This document shows positions 1 to 8,389 of a stretch of DNA of 16,937 nt, in pieces. The stretch is taken from the NCBI GenBank assembly GCA_046541515.1, contig JBKHDD010000107.1:1-16937 (forward strand), given 5' to 3'. Positions within the stretch are counted from its first letter, which is position 1. Every line of letters begins with the position of its first letter. Below the pieces are notes generated by a model, which was given only the letters and a program-made list of their open reading frames with translations, made no database searches and was not told the DNA's origin. Source of the stretch: CAYFVR01 sp046541515 (GTDB lineage: Bacteria > Desulfobacterota > Desulfobacteria > Desulfobacterales > Desulfococcaceae). Position numbers and translations under genes: made by a program.

Positions 1-17
1 TGATGAGGAAAGCATTC

Positions 18-427
18 ATGGCCGTTAGGTGCTTTGTGGACACTGGAGCGTATTTCGCTCTCTTTTTCATACGCGACCAATATCACCAGGAATCTCGGCA
101 AATTTGGGACCGTTTGAATGCGGATAAAGCGCAATTTGGACCACGAATCATGTTCTGGATGAATTGGCCACGCTGTTGGCTCGAAAAACGACATACGAAT
201 TTTCGGCGACGAAAATGCAGGGAATTTATGATTCGGAAGGTATGCGGATTGAAAGGAGTTCAAGGCGGGATGAGGTGAAAGCCATCGATTATTTTCGAAA
301 ATTTGCGGACCAAAAAGTCAGTTTTACCGATTGCCTTTCATTTGCAATCATGAACCGGGTGGGACTCAAAGAGGTGTTTACATTCGATCGGCACTTTGGC
401 TTGGCGGGTTTTAAACTGATTCAGTAA
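18..427 (+). pseudogene. VapC-like PIN-domain toxin, frameshifted
   Basis: PIN-domain ribonucleases of the VapC type cut RNA using a cluster of acidic residues. The first part, read from the ATG at 18 (GAGGAA at 5-10 is a fitting ribosome site), has the family opening FVDTGAYFALF with the first Asp. The frame is then lost: the continuation TTNHVLDELATLLARKT, FTDCLSFAIM and FTFDRHFGL is read from about 134 in another frame, up to the TAA at 425-427. A one-base deletion (or two-base insertion) around 131-137 explains this. Joined, the product would be about 136 residues, normal for VapC, with all the expected acidic residues present, so the break looks recent or is a sequencing error. An antitoxin gene could end at the TGA at 1-3, but it is outside the window. 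The DNA is AT-richer than the rest of the window, as often seen for acquired toxin-antitoxin modules. Confidence 0.72.
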
Positions 428-473
428 TCGGTCATAAATTAAAAGTTTTGGAAAATCAATTTTATCCTTCCTT

Positions 474-511
474 GGATAAAAAGACCGGCGAACGAGGCCC
501 TCGTCCGCCGG
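474..511 (-). terminator. intrinsic terminator of the pfaA operon
   Basis: A hairpin with stem arms at 485-496 and 500-511 (6 bp, one A-C mismatch, 5 bp) and a three-base loop at 497-499. On the minus strand it is followed at once by TCTTTTTATCC (484 down to 474). It starts 37 nt after the pfaA stop codon at 548-550. Stem, U-rich tail and place fit rho-independent termination. On the plus strand the tail is much weaker, so it would end vapC transcription only partly. Confidence 0.82.
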
Positions 512-547
512 ACTCCATTTACGATTTTTCCTCGAAATTAGCCTTCG

Positions 548-3500
548 CTACCCCACCAACTCCGCCTCAAACCCCCTCAAACTCGCCACCACCGCGCCGG
601 AATCGTCCAGAAAGGCAAAGTCGCCGGAAATCGCGGAATCTCCGCGTTCGCCGATTTCGAAGACGGCGGTGACCCCGGATTCGGGGAAGCGGTCGACGTA
701 TTGGCGATAGGCCGCGCCGAACCGGGGGGCGGCTTCGCGGCCGGTTTGCTCCACGCTCCAGAGGGCGGCCATCTGGAAGGCCGCGTCCAGCACCAACGGA
801 TCGCCAATCCATCCGCTGCGAAGCGGGTTTTCCATCCAGCGATCCGGGGCGGGGGCGGAGGCCAGTTTGGCCACCACGCCGTCCGGCGTGCAGTGGCGGA
901 TTTCCCGGATCCCCCGCAACTCTTCTCCGATCCGGAGAATCCGGTCGTAAACTTCGGCCGTGGGCCGTGGGTAGCTCGAACCCTCCAACGGAATGCGCGA
1001 TTGAAAAGCGGGCGGCTCGTGACGGGGCCGGTCCGACAATACGGCCCGGGCCGAGGAATGGATTTCATCCGGCGCGTGGGGCACGCCGTCCCGAAGCTCC
1101 ACCTCCGCCTCGAAGCCCTCGCCGTTGCGGCGGGCCTTGCCGGCCAGCAAACGAATTATTTTTGCGAGGCCGTCCAGCCGGACGTCCCGGACCAGCTGGA
1201 GATTGTCCAGCCCGTGGAGAAAAAAGCCGGGATTTTGGTGCAGGGCGCCGTGGCCCAGCCATTCCGCCATCAGGGAAAAGGGCATGGTCGGCGCGCCGTC
1301 CACCTGGCGGGCGATGGTCACCGGAAGGCGGCGGGGATCGATCTCCCGCTTGAAGGCCAGGGGCAATCCGTTATACGGCTTGGCCGTTTTTCCGGTTTCC
1401 GGAGCGGCCGTTTTCATCGCGGCCCCCAACTCCGCGCCGATGACCATTTCCACTTCGCCGCCGGGTTCTCCGGCCATTTCCGCCAGCATGGCCTGGACGC
1501 CATCGGCCACCGGAATCAGTCCAACGCCCTTCCGGATGAATTCCTTTTTCAGCGCCGGGGAGACCATCCCGCCGTCCCACGGGCCCCAGTTGAAGGAGAT
1601 CACGCGGCAGTCCGGGCGTTGCCGGGCTTCCCGCCGGGCCATTTTGTTGAGCGCCTCGTTGGCCATGGCGTAATCCACCTGGCCCCGGTTGCCGCTGCGG
1701 GCCGCAACGGAGGAAAAGATCAGCAGATACCGGAGCGGATCGTCCGAAACCGCCGCCAGCAGGGCTTCCATGCCGCGCACCTTGGTGTCGAAGACCGCCG
1801 CGAACTGCTCCGGCGTTTTTTCCACGATCAACCGGTCCGCAAGACGGCCCGCGCCGTGGATGACCGTCCGAACCGGACCGAAGGCGTCGCGGGCTTCGCC
1901 GACGGCGGCCCGGACCCCGGCGGGATCGCGCACGTCCGCGGATCGGTAGATGGCGTTCGCCCCGGCGGCCCGGAGTTTTTCCAGCGTCTCTTGGATTTCG
2001 CGGGCGCCGCGATAGGCTCGATAGGCCGATTCCACGTCGGCGGGTTTGGGTTTTCCATCCGTCCAGTTGGAAAAGATGGCCCGCTTCATTTCGGCTTCGG
2101 CGGTTAAGCCGGAGAGCCATTCCGGTTCCGGAGCAGGCGCCGGAGATCGGCCCAGCAAGAGAAAGGAGGCGGGCACCATTTCCGCCAAGCCTTGGACCGC
2201 CGCGGCGGTGACGCCTTTCGCCCCGCCGGTGACCACCACCAGATCGCCGGGATCAAGCCGGATGCTTCCGGCGGGATATTCCGCTTCCCGGAGTTCCAGA
2301 AGGCAGGGGCCGTAGGCGTCCAGCCCGATTTCCACGGGGCCGGGCCGGGCGATGATCCGCGCCAGCTCCCCGGCGGCCGCGTTCGGGTCCAATTCCGGGG
2401 AAAGGTCCACGGCGCGGCAGCAAACCCCGTCCCATTCCACCGAGGCCGTTTTGGCCAGCCCCGGGAGCGCGCCCGGATACGGCGCGGCAATCTCCCCACC
2501 GGCAAATCCGAACCCGCCGTCCAGCCGGGTCACGGTCCCGAAGATGGCGCCTCCCGCCCGGGCGGCCGACTGGAGTCCGGCCCCCGCTCGCCGGGCCAGC
2601 TCGAAGGCTTCCATGACCATCCGGCCGTCGTCGGCGTTCCAGGCGTCGGCCAGCAGGATCAGGCCCCCGGCCGATGGAAGGTCGCCTCGATTCAATAGTT
2701 CCGCAGGCGAAGCGACCACCGGTCGCATGTTCATGGCGCCGAGTGCGTTTCCCAGCGCCTCGGCGGCCCCGGCGGAATCGGCCGTGATGAAGACCGGGCG
2801 ATCGGCCGGAACGGTTACGGGACGCCGACCGTCATCCCCCCAGGCTCGGCGCGTAACCACTTTTTTTTTTAGCCCCTCCGGACCCGGAGGAGCGGAAACG
2901 CCGCCGCGAAATCCCTGGGAATGTGCCGCCCGCTCGGGCGTTTCCGGTTCCGGAGCCCGCCCCGGTCCCGCGTTGCAGAGATGGCCCACGATCTGCTCCA
3001 GCGTTTTCAGCGTGCCCATGATCTCCGGCGAAACGGGCGGAAGGCCCGGCATTTTTTCTTCGAAGGCGCTTAAAATTTCCACCCGCTTGATGGAATCGAT
3101 GCCCAAATCGGCCTCGATTTCCATGTCGAGGGAAAGCATCTCCTCGGGATAGCCGGTCTGCTCGGCCACCACGTCCACCAAGATGGAGGCGACTTCCTCC
3201 CGGGCGGCGGCGTCCATGTCGCACCCCAACGGCGCGGCGGAAACTGGCTCGGCGGGAGCGGGAGATTCGGCAGCAGGGGATTCCGCCTGCGGATGGGTAG
3301 CGGTCGCCGTCCCTGTCGGAGTTGCCGCGCCCCGCCCTTCCCCCGGTCCCATGGCGGACATGAGGTGATCCACGATCTGGTCCAGGGTTTTCAACGTGCC
3401 CATGATTTCCGGAGACACGGGCGGCAGGCCCGGCATTTTTTCTTCGAAGGCGCTTAAAATTTCCACCCGCTTGATGGAATCGATGCCCAGGTCGGCCTCG

Positions 3501-6500
3501 ATTTCCATTTCCAGGGAGAGCATTTCATTCGGATATCCGGTCTGCTCGCTCACCACTTCCACCAGCGCGGCCACCACCCGGTCCCGCTCCCCGGCGCGAT
3601 CCGCCGCCTCGCTTGGCGCGTAGGCCGTCGGTTCCGGATTGGTCGGGGCCGTATCTTGGGCGGGGGAGGTTGGCGCTTCGGCATGGGCTGGTTCCGGCGA
3701 GATCGCGTTGTCCGTTTGCGGAACGGACGCCGGTTCCGGTTGGACGCTTTGGGTTGCTTCATTGTCGGACCGGGCCGTTGCCATGGGAACGGACCCCGCC
3801 GCTTCCAGCAGATGGTCCAGAATCTGGTCCAGCGTTTTCAGGGCGCCCATGATTTCCGGGGAAACCGGTGGAAGCCCCGGCATTTTTTCCTCGAAGGCGC
3901 TTAAAATTTCCACCCGCTTGATGGAATCGATGCCCAAATCCGCCTCGATTTCCATTTCCAGCGACAACATCTCCTGCGGATATCCGGTCTGCTCGCTCAC
4001 CACTTCCACCAGAATTCCGGCCAATTTTTGGCGGTCCGGTCCGGCGGAAGACGGTTCGGCGGATTCCGTTTTCTCCGGAGCGGGAGGCGCTTTGGGAGCG
4101 GCTGGCTGGGCTGGTGCGGTGGCTGGTTTCGCCGCGGCGGGTGAGGCCTGCGGAGCAGTTGCCTCCGATGAAAACCCTTGGGAAGTCTGCGCGGCAGGCG
4201 GGGACGCCGGTTCCGCTTCTGGGGCCGAAGGCATTTCCGCAGCGGGGGCCATTGCTGCCGGACCGGTCGTCGCCGGTTTGGATGGCGCGGAATGTCCAGC
4301 CCGCGGAGCGGACGGTTCCGGCGTCCTCGTTCCGTAAGCTGGTGAAGCGACTGGTGGTTGGGCCGCAGGCGTCGAAGAAATCCCGGTTGGCGGATTCGCG
4401 GTGGTTGGAGTTGCCGCTGGTCTCGCTTGGGTGGACACGGCGTCTTTTGTTGCCGTAGCCGGTTCCGAACGCTGCGGCGTCGCCGTTTCCGGCGGACTGG
4501 CCGGCTTTTCCGGACGCTGGACCGTCTCCGTCCTCGGCTCCGTCCGCCCCAAGCCGAAACTGGCTTCCGCCAATCGTTGCGTGCCGGCCATCATCTCCCG
4601 GAGGATCCGGTTGGCCTCGGCCTGGGTTTCCAGAAAACGGGAGTGGGTTTCGGCGGTTCGGGCCTGAAGGATCTGCATGGAGCGGAGACCTTCCCGCACC
4701 GCCGCGAAGGCGTCTGCCAAAAGATCGTCGGAACGTCGGTCGGATGCGGATTCCGGTCGCTGGTTCTGGTTTTCGGTCATATTGGGTTCCACGAAGGGTT
4801 GGACCGAAGCCGCGGCCGGTTTTTTGGGGGCGCGGTTCGGTGGTTGGCGTCGAGACGAATCGGTGGCCGGTGCCGGGGAAGTGGGGCGCCCAACCCCTGA
4901 CGGGGACGAGGGACGTCCGGCGGGAGCGCCGGTGGCGGCGGCGGGATTCGCCGGTTTGGGAGCGGATTTCGCTCTGCGGGCGTCGGACGGCCGGAAAGGC
5001 GAAGCCGTCCTCGGACGCCCGGGAACTTTCGCCATTGTCGAATCGGTTTTCGGCGCGGGCTTGCTCGCGGCGTGCGGACGTGGAGCGCCGGCCCCCAACG
5101 ATTTTTCCGTTTGCGCGGGAGAATGCGGCGCCGTTTCCGGCGCGCCGTGCCGCCGGCCGCCGTTTCCGCCGGCGGCCTTGGAGGCGTTCAGGGAAGACTG
5201 AACCCGAATGCCCGCTTCGGATTTCGGCCGCGAAACCGGCGGTCTGGATTGGCCCTTCGGGCCGGCAACCTCGGGTAGCCGTTGACCGGCCGGCATTGGC
5301 TTTGTTGGGGAAACTGGCAGGGATGGCGCCGGGGAACTCGGCCAAGCGGCGGCGACGCCGGCGACTCCGCCACCCGCTTGGGAAACCGGCGTCGCGGCTT
5401 GCGGCGGGCGGGCTTCCGCCGCCGCGGCGGGAGCGGGAACGGCCTTCGTCCCGGAGGAGGTTTCACCCGGGGAAAGCCCGCCGCCCGATGGGCCGCCCGG
5501 CGGTTTGGCGGGCGGCTTCGTCTTCGTTCCTTTTTTGGGAGACCGGTAATTCGCGCCGTTGAGCGGTATCCGCATACGGGGCGTCCGGCGTTCCGGTTCC
5601 GGCTGTTCCCATTGGTCCAGCCGGACCGGATAGCCCAAGGCGGCCAATCCGCACAGCAGCCGGGCCAGATCGGTCATGCCAAAGCCCTTGCCGCCGGAGC
5701 CGTCTGCGGAAAGCACCTGAACCGGTGAACCTTTAAGGATGGCGCGGATCAGACCGCTCAACACCGTTTTGGGACCGATCTCCACGAAAGTCCGGACCCC
5801 GGCCTGGAAGAGCGCGGTGATTTCCCGCACGAACTCCACCGGCGAGACGAGCTGTTCGGCCAGCAAGCGCCGCACCTCGGCCGCGTCGGGCGCGTACGTC
5901 TCGCCGGTCACGTTGCTGTAGACCGGCGTTTCCGTCGGTGTAATCTCCGCTTGGGACAGCGTTTCCGCGAAAGGCGCCGTCGCGCCGGCCATCAAGCGGC
6001 TGTGAAAGGCCGCCGACACCGGCAATCGCTGGGCTTTCCAGTTTGTCTCCCGCAGCAGCGCATCGGCACGGTCGATTTCCTCGGTGGGGCCGGAGAGAAC
6101 GCCCTGTTCGGGGCTGTTGCGATTGGCCAGAACCAGGTCCAGTCCCTGGGCTTCGAGCCACTGGGCCACTTCGTCCAGCGGCCCCCGGACGGCCAGCATG
6201 GAACCGGCGTCGGGGCCGCCGGCCTCGGCCATCAAACGTCCTCGGGCCAGCGCCAGCCGCAGCAAGGTGGGCGCGTCGATCCAGCCGGCGGCGAAAAGAG
6301 CGCACAGCTCGCCGAAACTGTGGCCGGCCGCCGCCCCGGGCCGAACGCCAAAGCGCTCCAGAATGCGGGTCATGGCCAGACTGATGGCGCCGATGGCCGG
6401 CTGGGCTCGATCGGTGCGGCGCAACGCGTCGGCTTGCTCCTTCTCCCCTTCCGGCGACCAGGCCGGTTCGGGAAAGATGGCATTGGCAATGTCCGGCCCG

Positions 6501-8365
6501 GCCCATTCCAGCGCCTCCATGGCTTCGGGAAACCGGCAGACCAGGTCCCGGCCCATGTTCACATACTGGCTTCCCTGCCCGGGAAAGACGAAGCCCAGAT
6601 CGCCGGGCCGGTCGCCTTCGCCCAGAAAAATTCCGCCGGTTCCGTTGGGCCGCCGGACGGCCCCGGTCAACCGGTCCGCCGCGGCCTGGAGCGTCTCGGC
6701 CACCCCGGTGAATTGATCCAGTTCTTTTTCCAGCGCGATGAGCAGGCGGCAGGCGGTTTCCGGAGAAAACGCTTCCCGGCGAGCGGCGGCGATCCGGTGG
6801 ATCGCCCGGTCGTCCGCCCCGGTCAGTTCCGCGCGAAGGGTTTCCAGTTCCGCGCCCACTTCCGCACGGTCCGCGCCGGAAAGGGCCAGAATCTCCACCG
6901 CGCCGTCCCAGGAGACCTCGGATTTTTTCCGCTCGTGCTCTTCCAGCACCATGTGGAAATTGCTGCCCCCAAAGCCAAAGGAGCTGACCCCGGCCCGGCG
7001 GGGCCCATTGCCCCCGGAAACCCAGGGACGGACCTCCGTGTTCAGGTAGAGCGGCCCCCGATCCAGCTCCAGCTCCGGATCGGGTTCGCCGATTTTCAGG
7101 CTGGGCGGCAACACCTTATGATAAAGGGACAGCGCCGCCTTGATGAGCCCGGCGGCCCCGGCGGCGGCCTTGGCGTGGCCGATCATCGACTTGACCGTGC
7201 CCACCGCGATCCGGTTTTCCGTTTCTTCTCCAAAGACCGATTTGAGCGCGGTGAATTCCACCCGGTCGCCCACCCGGGTGCCGGTGCCGTGGGCCTCCAC
7301 CAGCCCCACCGATTGCGGGGGAATTCCGGCGGCCGCGTAGGCGGCGGCGAGGGCCTTGGCCTGGCCTTCCGCCCGGGGGGCGTAAATGCTGTTGGAGCGG
7401 CCGTCGCTGCCGCTGCCCAGGGCGCGGATGACCGCGTAAATCCGGTCGCCGTCCCGCTCGGCCGCTTCCAGCCGTTTCAGGATCACGATGCCCACGCCCT
7501 CCCCCAGCAACGTGCCGTCGGCGTTTCGGGAGAAGGGCCTGACGTCGCCGGTGGGGGACAAAATCGGCGTGGCGGTGAAGCACATGTGCATGAAGATGTC
7601 GTTGAGGGTGTCCACCCCGCCGGCGACCACCATGTCGTTGCGGCCGGCGTAGAGTTCCATGAGCGCCAGGTGCATGGCGCCCATGGAGCTGGCGCAGGCC
7701 GCGTCCACCGCGCAATTGGTGCCGCCCAGATTGAGCCGGTTGGTAATCCGCCCGGCCACCACGTTCCCCAACAGACCGGGAAACGACGCCTCCTGCCACG
7801 GCACGTAGCCCTCGGAAATGCGTCGGACCACGTCCTCGGCCTGGTCCGACGGAACGCCCGCCTCTTTCAACGCCCGCCGCCAGATGGGGTGGCCCAGCCG
7901 GGCCCCCAAGGGAATCACCAATTCCTGGGTTCCGGTGACGCCCAGGATGACGCTGGTCCGGTCCCGGTTCCATTCCCGCTCTTCCCCGTACCCCGCGTCG
8001 GCCAGGGCGGCTTTGGCGGCCACGAGACCCAGAAGCTGGGAGGTGTCGGTGGCCTCCAGGGTCATGGGCGGAATGCCGAATTCCGTGGGATCAAAGTCAA
8101 TTTTGGAGAGGTACCCGCCGCGGGTGGTGTACAAATGGTCCGGCGTTTTGGGATTTTCGTCCAGGTAATCGGCGGGCTGCCAGTGGGTTTCCGGCGGCGC
8201 GTCGATGATGGCGTCCTGTCCGCGGGACAGCAGACGCCAGAATTCCTTGGGGCCGGCGGCTTTGGGAAAAAAACAGCCCATGCCGATGATGGCCACGGGC
8301 GGCGTGGAAGGCGTATCCGGTTTCAATCGCAAAGATTCCCGTAACGGTTGGGGTTGATTAAGCAA
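548..8365 (-). CDS. pfaA: PfaA-like PUFA/secondary-lipid synthase, KS-AT-ACP3-KR-DH
   Basis: A cytosolic type I megasynthase of 2605 residues that builds an acyl chain from malonyl units. Domains in order: ketosynthase about 22-475 (Cys224 in DAACASS, His359 in EAHGTGT, His397 in KSMIGHAKA); acyltransferase about 588-880 (Ser683 in GHSFGE, His788 in AAFHS, malonyl-type by similarity); a long Pro/Ala linker about 940-1445 broken by a helical segment at 1207-1272; three ACPs with LGIDSIKRVEIL (Ser1481, Ser1630, Ser1758); KR with its structural half about 1840-2320 (VVVTGGAKG, Ser2219, Tyr2232, Asn2236); and a C-terminal double-hotdog DH-like region about 2330-2605. The ACP motif and domain order are those of PfaA in PUFA synthases. 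The DH keeps Asp2527 (LDAAFQ) but has Arg2353 where His is expected. No thioesterase is seen. The start is uncertain: an in-frame TAA at 8390-8392 bounds it upstream, TTG at 8363-8365 is the longest option without a good ribosome site, and TTG codons 12 and 14 or GTG codon 24 are alternatives. The final lipid product cannot be read from the sequence. Confidence 0.93.
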   Translation of the reverse strand: MLNQPQPLRESLRLKPDTPSTPPVAIIGMGCFFPKAAGPKEFWRLLSRGQDAIIDAPPETHWQPADYLDENPKTPDHLYTTRGGYLSKIDFDPTEFGIPPMTLEATDTSQLLGLVAAKAALADAGYGEEREWNRDRTSVILGVTGTQELVIPLGARLGHPIWRRALKEAGVPSDQAEDVVRRISEGYVPWQEASFPGLLGNVVAGRITNRLNLGGTNCAVDAACASSMGAMHLALMELYAGRNDMVVAGGVDTLNDIFMHMCFTATPILSPTGDVRPFSRNADGTLLGEGVGIVILKRLEAAERDGDRIYAVIRALGSGSDGRSNSIYAPRAEGQAKALAAAYAAAGIPPQSVGLVEAHGTGTRVGDRVEFTALKSVFGEETENRIAVGTVKSMIGHAKAAAGAAGLIKAALSLYHKVLPPSLKIGEPDPELELDRGPLYLNTEVRPWVSGGNGPRRAGVSSFGFGGSNFHMVLEEHERKKSEVSWDGAVEILALSGADRAEVGAELETLRAELTGADDRAIHRIAAARREAFSPETACRLLIALEKELDQFTGVAETLQAAADRLTGAVRRPNGTGGIFLGEGDRPGDLGFVFPGQGSQYVNMGRDLVCRFPEAMEALEWAGPDIANAIFPEPAWSPEGEKEQADALRRTDRAQPAIGAISLAMTRILERFGVRPGAAAGHSFGELCALFAAGWIDAPTLLRLALARGRLMAEAGGPDAGSMLAVRGPLDEVAQWLEAQGLDLVLANRNSPEQGVLSGPTEEIDRADALLRETNWKAQRLPVSAAFHSRLMAGATAPFAETLSQAEITPTETPVYSNVTGETYAPDAAEVRRLLAEQLVSPVEFVREITALFQAGVRTFVEIGPKTVLSGLIRAILKGSPVQVLSADGSGGKGFGMTDLARLLCGLAALGYPVRLDQWEQPEPERRTPRMRIPLNGANYRSPKKGTKTKPPAKPPGGPSGGGLSPGETSSGTKAVPAPAAAAEARPPQAATPVSQAGGGVAGVAAAWPSSPAPSLPVSPTKPMPAGQRLPEVAGPKGQSRPPVSRPKSEAGIRVQSSLNASKAAGGNGGRRHGAPETAPHSPAQTEKSLGAGAPRPHAASKPAPKTDSTMAKVPGRPRTASPFRPSDARRAKSAPKPANPAAATGAPAGRPSSPSGVGRPTSPAPATDSSRRQPPNRAPKKPAAASVQPFVEPNMTENQNQRPESASDRRSDDLLADAFAAVREGLRSMQILQARTAETHSRFLETQAEANRILREMMAGTQRLAEASFGLGRTEPRTETVQRPEKPASPPETATPQRSEPATATKDAVSTQARPAATPTTANPPTGISSTPAAQPPVASPAYGTRTPEPSAPRAGHSAPSKPATTGPAAMAPAAEMPSAPEAEPASPPAAQTSQGFSSEATAPQASPAAAKPATAPAQPAAPKAPPAPEKTESAEPSSAGPDRQKLAGILVEVVSEQTGYPQEMLSLEMEIEADLGIDSIKRVEILSAFEEKMPGLPPVSPEIMGALKTLDQILDHLLEAAGSVPMATARSDNEATQSVQPEPASVPQTDNAISPEPAHAEAPTSPAQDTAPTNPEPTAYAPSEAADRAGERDRVVAALVEVVSEQTGYPNEMLSLEMEIEADLGIDSIKRVEILSAFEEKMPGLPPVSPEIMGTLKTLDQIVDHLMSAMGPGEGRGAATPTGTATATHPQAESPAAESPAPAEPVSAAPLGCDMDAAAREEVASILVDVVAEQTGYPEEMLSLDMEIEADLGIDSIKRVEILSAFEEKMPGLPPVSPEIMGTLKTLEQIVGHLCNAGPGRAPEPETPERAAHSQGFRGGVSAPPGPEGLKKKVVTRRAWGDDGRRPVTVPADRPVFITADSAGAAEALGNALGAMNMRPVVASPAELLNRGDLPSAGGLILLADAWNADDGRMVMEAFELARRAGAGLQSAARAGGAIFGTVTRLDGGFGFAGGEIAAPYPGALPGLAKTASVEWDGVCCRAVDLSPELDPNAAAGELARIIARPGPVEIGLDAYGPCLLELREAEYPAGSIRLDPGDLVVVTGGAKGVTAAAVQGLAEMVPASFLLLGRSPAPAPEPEWLSGLTAEAEMKRAIFSNWTDGKPKPADVESAYRAYRGAREIQETLEKLRAAGANAIYRSADVRDPAGVRAAVGEARDAFGPVRTVIHGAGRLADRLIVEKTPEQFAAVFDTKVRGMEALLAAVSDDPLRYLLIFSSVAARSGNRGQVDYAMANEALNKMARREARQRPDCRVISFNWGPWDGGMVSPALKKEFIRKGVGLIPVADGVQAMLAEMAGEPGGEVEMVIGAELGAAMKTAAPETGKTAKPYNGLPLAFKREIDPRRLPVTIARQVDGAPTMPFSLMAEWLGHGALHQNPGFFLHGLDNLQLVRDVRLDGLAKIIRLLAGKARRNGEGFEAEVELRDGVPHAPDEIHSSARAVLSDRPRHEPPAFQSRIPLEGSSYPRPTAEVYDRILRIGEELRGIREIRHCTPDGVVAKLASAPAPDRWMENPLRSGWIGDPLVLDAAFQMAALWSVEQTGREAAPRFGAAYRQYVDRFPESGVTAVFEIGERGDSAISGDFAFLDDSGAVVASLRGFEAELVG
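551..1378 (-). other. C-terminal DH-like double-hotdog domain with altered His motif
   Basis: Residues about 2330-2605 of the PfaA-like protein. The stretch LPVTIARQVDGAPTMPF aligns by eye with the DH N-terminal motif that normally reads like P-F-L-x-x-H-V-L-D-G-x-P-V-L-P. The catalytic His position falls on Arg2353. Later landmarks such as HGALHQNPG and LHGLDNLQLVRDVRLDG are kept. The second half keeps the Asp motif (PLVLDAAFQMAALW, Asp2527). By family knowledge this would leave a weak or inactive dehydratase. The alignment is from memory and by eye. Confidence 0.6.
2861..2870 (-). other. A10 tract inside pfaA at the ACP3/KR junction (possible slippage site)
   Basis: Ten T in a row on the plus strand, read on the coding strand as CTA AAA AAA AAA G (residues Leu1832 to Lys1835 and the next codon). 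Just upstream on the mRNA lie an inverted repeat (CCTCCGG, GT, CCGGAGG, at 2875-2890) and an SD-like GGAGGGG. Both other frames stop soon after: one at TGA ending at 2832, the other after about 15 codons. Slippage would give a protein of about 1845 residues holding KS, AT and three ACPs but no KR or DH. Confidence 0.55.
2972..4033 (-). repeat. three tandem ACP-coding repeats
   Basis: Three copies at about 3800-4033, 3356-3586 and 2972-3199, joined by Pro/Ala/Glu-rich linkers. The proteins agree almost letter for letter over the core (EQTGYP, EMLSL, EIEADLGIDSIKRVEILSA, FEEKMPGLPPVSPEIMG). The DNA also keeps long identical runs, for example around 3052-3110, 3433-3490 and 3880-3940. Each has the Ser that would carry phosphopantetheine. 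Tandem ACPs are typical of PfaA; their number is known to affect PUFA yield. The likeness at DNA level suggests recent duplication or gene conversion, and makes the copy number easy to change by recombination or to mis-assemble. Confidence 0.9.
4550..5548 (-). other. low-complexity Pro/Ala linker with an embedded helical segment
   Basis: Residues about 940-1272 of the PfaA-like protein. The first part is rich in Pro, Ala, Ser, Gly, Lys and Arg (for example KKGTKTKPPAKPPGG and RRAKSAPKPAN), is strongly basic, and is likely disordered. A segment at about 1207-1272 has no Pro until its end and a regular charged/hydrophobic pattern (LLADAFAAVREGLRSMQIL, then HSRFLETQAEANRILREMM), so it is probably an alpha-helix or coiled coil. 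It is followed by a second Pro/Ala linker (to about 1445) that is less basic. The helix may serve as a docking or dimer contact; that is inference. Confidence 0.7.
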
Positions 8366-8389
8366 ACGAAGGGGCGAATCGGTTCGGGA

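Noticed and set aside
2972..4033. Regularly spaced repeats as a possible CRISPR or satellite array
   Set aside because: The repeats are about 230 bases long, in frame, and encode ACP domains.
5951..8344. Long plus-strand open frame of 797 codons opposite the KS and AT regions
   Set aside because: It is the mirror of pfaA in GC-rich DNA. The minus strand has clear catalytic motifs and the plus reading has no recognisable domain.
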